Shown here: positions 57,799 through 64,000 of the stretch, in pieces
Layout: each line of letters begins with the position of its first letter
Numbering within the stretch: the first letter of the stretch is position 1
Origin: Ferrovibrio terrae
GTDB taxonomy: Bacteria; Pseudomonadota; Alphaproteobacteria; Ferrovibrionales; Ferrovibrionaceae
NCBI RefSeq assembly: GCF_007197755.1
Contig: NZ_CP041636.1
Coordinates: 372,001 to 436,000 of the forward strand
DNA length: 64,000 nt
Reading direction: 5' to 3'
Notes under the pieces: model-generated
What the model saw: the letters and a program-made list of their open reading frames with translations, nothing else
Database searches by the model: none
What the model was told of the DNA's origin: nothing
Program-made: the position numbers and the translations under genes

Positions 57799-57964
57799 GT
57801 GGACGGGACCACCCTGGCCGTAAGTATGTACAAACCTCTGTGGCCTGGCGTACCAGGTGGGCACCGTATGATCGAGACCAGGGTCTCGGCAGGGACAGCT
57901 CCCGTAGAGATGAGCATTGGCCCCAGGGTTATGAAAACCCACGCACCGGGCAGTACCCGTCCAC
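57799..57964 (-). ncRNA. ssrS: 6S RNA
   Basis: The gap between zapA and the cyclo-ligase gene, the usual place of 6S RNA in Proteobacteria, holds a sequence whose ends pair as GTGGACGGG/CCCGTCCAC (9 bp). Partly pairing CCCTGGGGCC/GGCCAGGG lies inside it, leaving a large internal bubble. The minus strand carries CGGTGCCCACCTGG, like alphaproteobacterial 6S RNAs. 6S RNA binds sigma-70 RNA polymerase and inhibits it. Ends are approximate; a covariance search was not run. Confidence 0.78.
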
Positions 57965-57972
57965 CGGTATAT

Positions 57973-58308
57973 TTAGGGACTCTCCAGCCGCGCGGCAATG
58001 TCTTCCAGCCGCTTTGCCAGCCCAACCAGCGCATCTGCGCCGTCTGTGGCGGTTTTTTGCTCGGTTTGCATGGCCGAGACGGCCTGGCGCATCTCGGCCA
58101 CGTCGCGCTGCGCCTGTTCCAGGTCGTCGGCCAGTGTCAAAGCGGTCATCAGCATCAGCCGCGCTTCGCCCACCTGGCCGACCAGGGCGGCCAGTTCGCG
58201 CACGCGTTTGTCGAGCACACCCGACAGGCGGCGGACCTGTTCTTCCTCGCCGTCATCGCAGCCGACTTCGTAAAGCCTGTTGTTGACGGTGACATTCACC
58301 AGTGCCAT
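57973..58308 (-). CDS. zapA: Cell division protein ZapA
   Basis: A 111-residue protein with the ZapA pattern VNVTVNNRLYEVGCDDGEEEQ at the start and a coiled-coil C-terminus. It crosslinks FtsZ filaments at the division ring. Directly upstream is a long coiled-coil protein of unknown function, and downstream is the 6S RNA, so all are in one order. Confidence 0.92.
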   Translation of the reverse strand: MALVNVTVNNRLYEVGCDDGEEEQVRRLSGVLDKRVRELAALVGQVGEARLMLMTALTLADDLEQAQRDVAEMRQAVSAMQTEQKTATDGADALVGLAKRLEDIAARLESP

Positions 58309-58323
58309 GTCTGCCTCCGTCCG

Positions 58324-58899
58324 TTAAACTTGGGCCTGGGCATCGAGCGCCTGGCGCAGTCGCGCCATGGTCGCTTCCAGCCGTGCGGCAACGCCCGACT
58401 GGAAAGCCTGCATCTCATCGCGGCTGGCACAGGCCGCCGCCAGTTCGGCCTTCAATGCAGCCACATCGCCGGCCACTTCGGCCACCGGGATTATTTTGGC
58501 CGCAGCCGCGGCTGTCTCTGCCCGCGCCGCCAGTTCGCTGCGCAGCGTGTCGATTTCCGCGCGCAGCACGGCGATCTCGGTGTCGCGCGTCGCCAGTTCG
58601 GCGGCATGCGCGGCCAGGCTGTCTTCGACCGCATCCTGGGACGGCGCGGCTTCGGCGGCATCCTGGAATTGCGCCAGTTCGGCACGCAGCGCATCGACCA
58701 GGGCGGCACGCTCGCGCAGGCCATCGGCCTCGTCGCGCGCCGCCTGCAGCTCATCGCGAAGTGTCTTGGTATCGCCGGCCATCAGGCCATGCTGCTCGGA
58801 CAACCGGCGAAAGGCCGCAGCGCGCTGGGCCAGCGCGGCATCCAGGCGAAGGATCGCCTGTTCCATGGCGGCAATGGCTGCGGGGAGTCCGGTCTGCAT
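58324..58899 (-). CDS. Coiled-coil protein next to zapA
   Basis: A 191-residue, Ala/Glu/Arg/Leu-rich protein with continuous heptad-like coiled coil (about residues 10-190, with a gap near 115-140). No named family can be assigned with confidence; DUF4164-like proteins of this kind often neighbour zapA in alphaproteobacteria. It ends 15 bp before zapA, so the two are probably made together. A ZapB-like role in the division ring is an inference. The long frame upstream of 58899 is not supported. Confidence 0.7.
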   Translation of the reverse strand: MQTGLPAAIAAMEQAILRLDAALAQRAAAFRRLSEQHGLMAGDTKTLRDELQAARDEADGLRERAALVDALRAELAQFQDAAEAAPSQDAVEDSLAAHAAELATRDTEIAVLRAEIDTLRSELAARAETAAAAAKIIPVAEVAGDVAALKAELAAACASRDEMQAFQSGVAARLEATMARLRQALDAQAQV

Positions 58900-59037
58900 C
58901 CTGTCCGTCAGAATAGAGCCTGTCTGCTGCTTTAGATTGGCTGGTGCTTGGGGGTGGCGCGTGAAGTTGATATGGAAGATAAACTTCGCGCCCCCCGCAC
59001 GCAACCGAACACCCCCCAATTCATTCCGGCCACATCC

Positions 59038-59811
59038 ATGCCCGAATCGTTCCCCATGATTGCCGATCCATGGTTTTACGCTGCGGCGTTTCCCGCCGTG
59101 CTGATCACCGGCATGAGCAAGGGCGGATTCGGCCCCGGCACCAGCCTGATCGCCCTGCCGCTGCTGGCACTTGTGCTGCCGCCGATCCAGGCCGCCGCCA
59201 TCATGCTGCCGGTGCTCTGCGCCATGGACCTGGCCGGGCTTTGGGGCTTCCGCGGCAAATGGGACCGCCGCAACATGAAGATCATCCTGGCCGGCGCGAT
59301 GGTCGGCATCGCCATCGGCACGGCCACAGCCGGCTATGTCAGCGATTCCGGCGTGCAGGTGATCGTCGGCGCGGTGGCGGTGGCCTTTGCCCTGCAGAAA
59401 TGGCTCAAGCGCGGCCAGGATGCGCCGACCCAGCCCAATACGCTGAAGGGCCTGTTCTGGAGCGCCTGTTCCGGCTTCACCAGCTTCATCGCCCATGCCG
59501 GCGGCCCGCCGCTGCAGGTCTATCTGCTGCCGCAGCGCCTGGACAAGACCATCTTCGTTGGCACCACGATCATCTTCTTCGCCGTGGTGAATTACGTGAA
59601 GCTGATCCCTTACTGGTGGCTGGGCCAGTTCACACCCGGCAACCTGGCGACCGGCGCGGTGCTGGTGCCGGTGGCGGTCGGCGGCGTCTATCTCGGCATG
59701 TGGCTGCACCACAAAATGAGCGACGCGCTATTTTACCGCATCGTCTATGTCTTTGTGTTCATTGTCGGGCTGAAGCTACTCTACGACGGCCTCGGCCTGA
59801 AACTGTTCTAA
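59038..59811 (+). CDS. TSUP family (TauE/SafE) transporter, second copy
   Basis: A 257-residue membrane protein with about eight hydrophobic segments and the TSUP motifs GMSKGGFGPGTSLIALPLLA and FIAHAGGPPLQVYLLP. The start at MPESFPMIADPW is chosen over a longer frame that adds 30 unrelated residues; an ATG at 59056 is also possible. It is unrelated in neighbourhood to the first copy at 4830. Substrate unknown. Confidence 0.88.
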   Translation: MPESFPMIADPWFYAAAFPAVLITGMSKGGFGPGTSLIALPLLALVLPPIQAAAIMLPVLCAMDLAGLWGFRGKWDRRNMKIILAGAMVGIAIGTATAGYVSDSGVQVIVGAVAVAFALQKWLKRGQDAPTQPNTLKGLFWSACSGFTSFIAHAGGPPLQVYLLPQRLDKTIFVGTTIIFFAVVNYVKLIPYWWLGQFTPGNLATGAVLVPVAVGGVYLGMWLHHKMSDALFYRIVYVFVFIVGLKLLYDGLGLKLF

Positions 59812-59912
59812 AAGACAGCATTTTCCATCTGCCCCCTGTCCAACAGGCTCAAGTGTTGCCGCAGGCGTATGGTTTGCTCTAGCTTGGCGCAAAGGCAGGG
59901 GAACAGCGCCAG

Positions 59913-61538
59913 ATGACGACAATTTACGATCGCGACCTCGACAAAAATCGCGCCAATTATGAGGCGCTGTCGCCGCTCAGCTTCCTGCGCCGCACCGCCG
60001 AGGTTTTCCCCAACCAGCTGGCGGTGATCCACGGCAAGCTGCGCTACAGCTACATCGAACTTTACGAACGCTGCCGCCGGCTCGCCTCGGCGCTGGAACA
60101 GCGCGGCATCAAACGCGGCGACACAGTCGCGATCATGGCGCCCAACACACCGGCGCATCTGGAAGCGCATTTTGGCATCCCCGCCACCGGGGCGGTGATC
60201 AACGCGATCAACACACGGCTGGATGCCGCCGCCATCGCCTTCATCCTGGAACATGGCGAAGCCAAAATCCTGTTCACCGACCGCGAATACAGCGCCACCG
60301 TGAAAGCGGCGCTGGCGCAGTCGAAGGCCAGGCCGCTGGTGATCGATATCGACGATCATCTGTGCAGCACCGGCGAGTTGTTCGGCGAGATCGAATACGA
60401 AGCGTTTCTGGCGAGCGGCGATCCTGACTGGGGGTGGCGCGGCGTGGCCGATGAATGGGACGCCATCTCGCTCGGCTATACTTCGGGCACGACCGGCAAC
60501 CCGAAAGGCGTGGTGACGCATCATCGCGGTGCCTATCTGAATACCGTGGGCAATGCGGTGACCTGGAACCTGCCCAAGCATCCGCGCTATCTGTGGACGC
60601 TGCCGATGTTCCATTGCGACGGCTGGTGCTTCCCCTGGACCATCACCATGCTGGCCGGCGTGCATGTCTGCCTGCGTAAGGTGGATCCCGCGCTGGTCTT
60701 CGACAGTTTCCTGCAGCATGGCGTGACGCATTTCTGCGGCGCGCCGACCGTGCTGACCATGCTGATCAATGCGCCCGACAACGTGCGCGCCAAGCTGCAG
60801 CCCGGGGTCAAATGCATGACGGCCGGGGCGGCGCCACCGGCCGCGGTGCTGGCGGCCATGGAAAAGATGGGCTTCGACGTCACGCATGTGTATGGCCTGA
60901 CCGAAGTCTACGGCCCCGCCGTGGTCTGTGACTGGCATGAAGACTGGGACGATCTGCCGCTGCCCGAGAAGACCGCGATGAAGGCGCGCCAGGGTGTGCG
61001 CTATCACGTGGAAGAAGACGTCACCGTGCTGGATCCGCAGACCCTGCAGCGCGTGCCGGAAGACGGCGAGACCATGGGCGAGATCATGTTCCGCGGCAAT
61101 GTCGTGATGAAGGGCTACCTGAAGAACCCCAAGGCGACGCAGGAGGCTTTCGCCGGCGGCTGGTTTCATTCCGGCGACCTCGGCGTGCTGCACCCCGGCG
61201 GCTACATGCAGATCAAGGACCGCTCGAAGGACATCATCATCTCGGGCGGCGAGAATATCTCCACCATCGAAGTCGAGGGCGTGCTGTACATGCATCCCGA
61301 TATCGTCGAGGCCGCAGTGGTGGCGCGTCCGGACGAGCATTGGGGCGAGACGCCCTGCGCCTTCGTCACCCTGCGCAATGGCGCCAATGTGACGGACGCA
61401 GAGATCATCGCCTTCTGCAAGGAGCGGCTTGCGAAGTTCAAGGTGCCACGGACCGTGGTGTTCAGCGAGTTGCCGAAAACCTCGACGGGCAAGATTCAGA
61501 AATTTGAACTGCGCGAGCGGGCCAGGGCTCTCAAGTGA
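59913..61538 (+). CDS. Acyl-CoA ligase (AMP-binding, DmdB/fatty acyl type)
   Basis: A 541-residue AMP-forming acyl-CoA synthetase. The P-loop is YTSGTTGNPKGVVTHHRG near residue 190, the next core motif is YGLTEVYGP near 330, and the C-terminal DRSKDIIISGGENIS and catalytic Lys in KTSTGKIQKFELRER are intact. It resembles 3-methylmercaptopropionate-CoA ligases and medium-chain ligases; substrate is undecided. It could feed the beta-oxidation operon at 7-17 kb. Confidence 0.92.
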   Translation: MTTIYDRDLDKNRANYEALSPLSFLRRTAEVFPNQLAVIHGKLRYSYIELYERCRRLASALEQRGIKRGDTVAIMAPNTPAHLEAHFGIPATGAVINAINTRLDAAAIAFILEHGEAKILFTDREYSATVKAALAQSKARPLVIDIDDHLCSTGELFGEIEYEAFLASGDPDWGWRGVADEWDAISLGYTSGTTGNPKGVVTHHRGAYLNTVGNAVTWNLPKHPRYLWTLPMFHCDGWCFPWTITMLAGVHVCLRKVDPALVFDSFLQHGVTHFCGAPTVLTMLINAPDNVRAKLQPGVKCMTAGAAPPAAVLAAMEKMGFDVTHVYGLTEVYGPAVVCDWHEDWDDLPLPEKTAMKARQGVRYHVEEDVTVLDPQTLQRVPEDGETMGEIMFRGNVVMKGYLKNPKATQEAFAGGWFHSGDLGVLHPGGYMQIKDRSKDIIISGGENISTIEVEGVLYMHPDIVEAAVVARPDEHWGETPCAFVTLRNGANVTDAEIIAFCKERLAKFKVPRTVVFSELPKTSTGKIQKFELRERARALK

Positions 61539-61542
61539 GCTT

Positions 61543-61565
61543 GGGCCCTGAAATGATCAGGGCCC
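61543..61565. terminator. Bidirectional hairpin between the acyl-CoA ligase and ydcH genes
   Basis: GGGCCCTGA and TCAGGGCCC form a perfect 9-bp stem with a 5-base loop (AATGA), between the convergent genes. No T-tract on either side. Confidence 0.6.
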
Positions 61566-61575
61566 GGCCCCACCA

Positions 61576-61737
61576 CTATGCGCTGCGTGATATCTCTTCT
61601 TTGAGTTTGAGTTTTTCGCGCTTGAGCTGGGTCACGCGGACCTGGTCGGGCAGGGGGCGGTGGCTCTCGTCATCGATCGCCGCTTGCAGGGCATGATGTT
61701 TTTCGACGAGAGTATCCAGATGCGCCGGATTATTCAT
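61576..61737 (-). CDS. YdcH (DUF465) family protein, first copy
   Basis: A 53-residue small protein, MNNPAHLDTLVEKHHALQ at the start, with the DUF465/YdcH pattern and a basic tail LKREKLKLKEEISRSA. AAGGAGGAGCCTGCG stands directly upstream of the ATG, which supports it as real. Function unknown. It belongs to the same family as the protein at 63279. Confidence 0.88.
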   Translation of the reverse strand: MNNPAHLDTLVEKHHALQAAIDDESHRPLPDQVRVTQLKREKLKLKEEISRSA

Positions 61738-61888
61738 CGCAGGCTCCTCCTTCCGGTTTGGAGCGCGTCAACCAGTTCGACTGCGGTCGCCCTGACGGAG
61801 GCGCGACCGCATCGGTGGCGCGCCTGTCACTAAGTTAAGCACTGCCTTTTCGCTTTGTCAGCCCCAAAGAAAATAAATTCTCCAGCAA

Positions 61889-62617
61889 ATGAGTCGTGGC
61901 ATGCGCCGCATACAGAAAACATCTTCCAAAACGGCCGCCAAGCGTGCAGCCGGCAAGGCCGCGCTTGCCGTCACCGCCGTCCGGAAACGCAGCCAAGCCG
62001 CAGCAAAGACGGGACAATTCGCAACCGCAGCAGTACGTGCACCAGCGCAACGTCGCCTCGTGGTCGGCATCACCGGCGCGTCAGGTGTAATTTACGGCAT
62101 TCGTCTTCTGGAAGCGCTCAAAGGAAGTGGCATCGAGTCGCATCTGGTGCTGAGCCGCGCCGCCGAAATGACCATCGCCTACGAAACATCGCATACGATC
62201 AAGGATGTGAAGGCGCTGGCGCATACGGTTTATGCGGTCGGCGATATCGGCGCGGCGATATCGTCGGGTTCGTTCCAGACGCTGGGCATGGTGATCCTGC
62301 CCTGCTCGATGAAGACGCTGGCCGAGATCGCAACCGGCGTGACGACGACACTGCTGAGCCGCGCAGCGGACGTGACCCTGAAAGAGCGTCGTCGCCTGGT
62401 GCTGGTGCCGCGCGAGACGCCGCTGCATCTGGGGCATCTGCGCAACATGACGGCGGCCACCGAAATCGGCGCGATCATCGCGCCGCCGATGCCAGGCTTC
62501 TATGCACAGCCCAAAAGCCTTGACGATCTGGTGAACCACACGGTCGGCCGCGTGCTTGATCTCTTCGGACTGGATGCCGGCCTGGTGAAACGCTGGACCG
62601 GCCGCCCGTCCGCTTAA
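61889..62617 (+). CDS. ubiX: UbiX flavin prenyltransferase with N-terminal extension
   Basis: A 242-residue reading frame. The UbiX core starts near residue 55 (RRLVVGITGASGVIYGIRLL) and shows SSGSFQTLGMVILPCSMKTLAEIA and PRETPLHLGHLRNM, with normal length from there (about 188). UbiX makes prenyl-FMN, the cofactor of UbiD decarboxylases. The first ~54 residues are rich in Ala, Lys and Arg and have no known counterpart. The upstream ATG has no good ribosome-binding site, so the extension may not be translated; a GTG near the core start is an alternative. Confidence 0.9.
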   Translation: MSRGMRRIQKTSSKTAAKRAAGKAALAVTAVRKRSQAAAKTGQFATAAVRAPAQRRLVVGITGASGVIYGIRLLEALKGSGIESHLVLSRAAEMTIAYETSHTIKDVKALAHTVYAVGDIGAAISSGSFQTLGMVILPCSMKTLAEIATGVTTTLLSRAADVTLKERRRLVLVPRETPLHLGHLRNMTAATEIGAIIAPPMPGFYAQPKSLDDLVNHTVGRVLDLFGLDAGLVKRWTGRPSA

Positions 62618-62625
62618 AATGGCTG

Positions 62626-63228
62626 CTAGCTGAACGCGATCCTCAGCAGATCGGCGCCAAGCTGCAGCGCCGCCTGATCCCCGGCTGCAATGCGTTCGAG
62701 ATAAGCCGCCAGATGCACTGCTGCCGCCTCGATCTCGTCATCCCGATCCGGCGGACTCTTTGCGCTGCGCTGCGCCGGGCCGACGCGACTGGCGGCTGCC
62801 AGCCAGACCTGCGCCACCTGTTCCAGCTTCAGTTCCAGCGCCTTGATCTCGGCATACAGCGCGTCCGCCGTCGGTTCGATCTCGCACAGGCTTTTCAGGC
62901 CGCGCCGCGCCTCACGCAACGGCTGCAGCACGGCATTGACCGGGGCGACGGCAGACTCCACCCGGCCCAGTTCGGCATCGGCCCAGCCGGCATAGCCGCG
63001 TCGCGCCCGCCAGAAGCCGAGCAGCAGCAGGTTCACATCGGCGCCGAAACGGTCCTGCAGGGCCAGACAGGCCTGGGCCGCCCCGGGCCGGTCATAGAGG
63101 CTGAGGGAAAAGGCCCAGAATCCGGCCTGACTGCCCTCCGGTCCGGAGGCAGCAACCTCGGCAATGGCGGTTTTCCGCCCCGCTTTCGGCGGTTCGGGCA
63201 TTTTCGTTCCTGTGCCAGAGTCGGTCAT
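62626..63228 (-). CDS. TIGR02444 family protein
   Basis: A 200-residue protein of the DUF2390/TIGR02444 family. Family marks are FWAFSLSLYDRPGAAQACLALQDRFGADVNLLLLGFWRARRG (residues ~38-79, described by extent) and a helical C-terminus. Function not known. It faces the ydcH gene at 63279 with a 50-bp divergent gap. Confidence 0.85.
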   Translation of the reverse strand: MTDSGTGTKMPEPPKAGRKTAIAEVAASGPEGSQAGFWAFSLSLYDRPGAAQACLALQDRFGADVNLLLLGFWRARRGYAGWADAELGRVESAVAPVNAVLQPLREARRGLKSLCEIEPTADALYAEIKALELKLEQVAQVWLAAASRVGPAQRSAKSPPDRDDEIEAAAVHLAAYLERIAAGDQAALQLGADLLRIAFS

Positions 63229-63278
63229 TCATGCTATGGTAGCGGGGTTTCCGGGTTTTAGGGTAGGCCAGCGGCACA

Positions 63279-63494
63279 ATGAATTTTCCGGGTCCGATCG
63301 ACACCGAGGACTTGCAGGGCAAACTGGCCGACCTGCGGGCCGAGCACCGCGACCTCGACGATGCCATCACGGCGCTGGCCGAGCAGCCGAGCCTGAACCT
63401 GATCCAGATCCAGCGCATGAAAAAGCGCAAGCTGTCGCTGAAGGATCAGATCACCCGTATCGAAAACCTTCTCATTCCCGACATCATCGCCTGA
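63279..63494 (+). CDS. YdcH (DUF465) family protein, second copy
   Basis: A 71-residue protein with the DUF465 pattern: LQGKLADLRAEHRDLDDAIT in the first half and MKKRKLSLKDQITRIENLL in the second. Function unknown. Probably translated with the methyltransferase that starts 7 bp after its stop. Confidence 0.88.
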   Translation: MNFPGPIDTEDLQGKLADLRAEHRDLDDAITALAEQPSLNLIQIQRMKKRKLSLKDQITRIENLLIPDIIA

Positions 63495-63501
63495 AGGCTG
63501 C

Positions 63502-64000
63502 ATGCGCGACAGCACGGCCGGCTATGCCTCCATCGCCGACCAACTGGTCGTGCAGTATGAAAGCATCACCTTCGAGGAGGTGCATGGCCAGATACTGCAT
63601 CTGCTGCCAGCAGCTGGCCGCGCGCTGGATATCGGCGCCGGCACCGGACGCGATGCCGCCGCCCTCGCCCGCCGCGGCTTCCGCGTAACGGCGGCAGAGC
63701 CGACCGCGGAAATGGCCGCGCATGGCCAGCGCCTGCATGCCGGCCTCGACATCACCTGGATCGACGATGCCCTGCCGCAACTGCCGCAGCTCGCCGCGCG
63801 CGGCGAGAGCTACGACCTGATCATGCTGACCGCCGTGTGGATGCATCTCGACGCGACCGAACGCGGCGCTGCCATGCAGGCCGTGGCGCCGCTGCTGGCC
63901 AATGACGGACGGTTGGCGATGACCTTGCGCCACGGCCCGGTGCCGCCCGGCCGGCGCATGTTCGAGGTATCGGCTGAAGACGTGATTGCGGCGGCGCAAC
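63502..64000 (+). CDS. Class I SAM-dependent methyltransferase (3' end outside window)
   Basis: The reading frame is open to the edge of the window, about 166 residues. It has the SAM-binding motif ALDIGAGTGRDAAAL near residue 40 and the following motifs LIMLTAVWMHLD and NDGRLAMTLRHGP. Start at the ATG giving MRDSTAGYAS. Substrate unknown, C-terminus missing. Confidence 0.88.
   Translation, partial: MRDSTAGYASIADQLVVQYESITFEEVHGQILHLLPAAGRALDIGAGTGRDAAALARRGFRVTAAEPTAEMAAHGQRLHAGLDITWIDDALPQLPQLAARGESYDLIMLTAVWMHLDATERGAAMQAVAPLLANDGRLAMTLRHGPVPPGRRMFEVSAEDVIAAAQ

Noticed and set aside
58324-59712. A 462-residue frame extending the coiled-coil protein upstream
   Set aside because: The upstream half is antisense to the TauE/SafE gene. 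The coiled-coil protein starts at 58899.

Overview
The window is about 64 kb of GC-rich DNA with the gene content and order of an alphaproteobacterium, most likely a member of the Rhodospirillales or a near relative. Supporting signs are the ruvC-ruvA-ruvB-ybgC-tolQ-tolR-tolA-tolB-pal-cpoB-tilS-ftsH block, folP and glmM nearby, a zapA / 6S RNA / 5-formyl-THF cyclo-ligase block, PAS_5 family proteins in tandem, an Alph_Pro_TM protein, TRAP transporters and DUF1127. No rRNA, tRNA, CRISPR array or insertion sequence was recognised. The assignment is by recognition of protein families, without database searches.

Positions 1-6.3 kb (minus strand) carry a truncated molybdopterin hydroxylase large subunit (CoxL/xanthine dehydrogenase family), an MFS permease, an acyl-CoA dehydrogenase, an Alph_Pro_TM protein coupled to a TauE/SafE exporter, and a Mpo1-like membrane protein. 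Positions 6.4-17 kb (plus strand) form a fatty-acid or acyl-CoA degradation operon: a LiuR-like MerR regulator, two thiolases, two multifunctional enzymes of opposite domain order and two acyl-CoA dehydrogenases, ending at a clear intrinsic terminator. Positions 17-20.3 kb hold a TRAP transporter (dctM, dctQ, dctP). Positions 20.5-24.3 kb hold a class II aldolase, a kynureninase-like enzyme divergent from tryptophan 2,3-dioxygenase, and an AEC transporter.

Positions 24.4-27.4 kb (minus) hold an unusual three-hotdog-domain protein, a TetR regulator and an enoyl-CoA hydratase, with a perfect 20-bp palindrome upstream. Positions 27.4-32.8 kb hold a GNAT acetyltransferase, a DUF1127-LysE-PhzF group divergent from a MocR-type regulator, with two related palindromes in the divergent region, and a lactate-permease-family transporter. 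Positions 32.8-36.1 kb hold thiD-glmM-folP; folP begins with a 10-bp tandem repeat. Positions 36.1-40.1 kb are accessory: a LysE exporter, an AT-richer orphan gene that looks like two fused PD-(D/E)XK nuclease folds, a glutamine amidotransferase, a GST and a small unknown, with REP-like palindromes. This segment separates folP-glmM from ftsH, which are usually close together in alphaproteobacteria.

Positions 40.2-53.6 kb (minus) are the housekeeping cluster yebC, ruvCAB, ybgC, tolQRAB, two pal paralogs, cpoB, tilS and ftsH: recombination repair, outer-membrane constriction, tRNA modification and membrane proteolysis. Positions 53.9-55.7 kb hold three PAS_5 paralogs. Positions 55.7-59 kb (minus) hold a UDG-family protein, a YmdB-type phosphodiesterase, 5-formyl-THF cyclo-ligase, 6S RNA, ZapA and a coiled-coil protein. 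The right end holds a second TauE/SafE protein, an acyl-CoA ligase, two YdcH proteins, a UbiX with an N-terminal extension, a TIGR02444 protein and a truncated methyltransferase.

Candidates for something new are the low-GC double-nuclease gene, the repeat-bearing folP start, the triple hotdog protein, and the operator pairs at the MocR, TetR and MerR loci.
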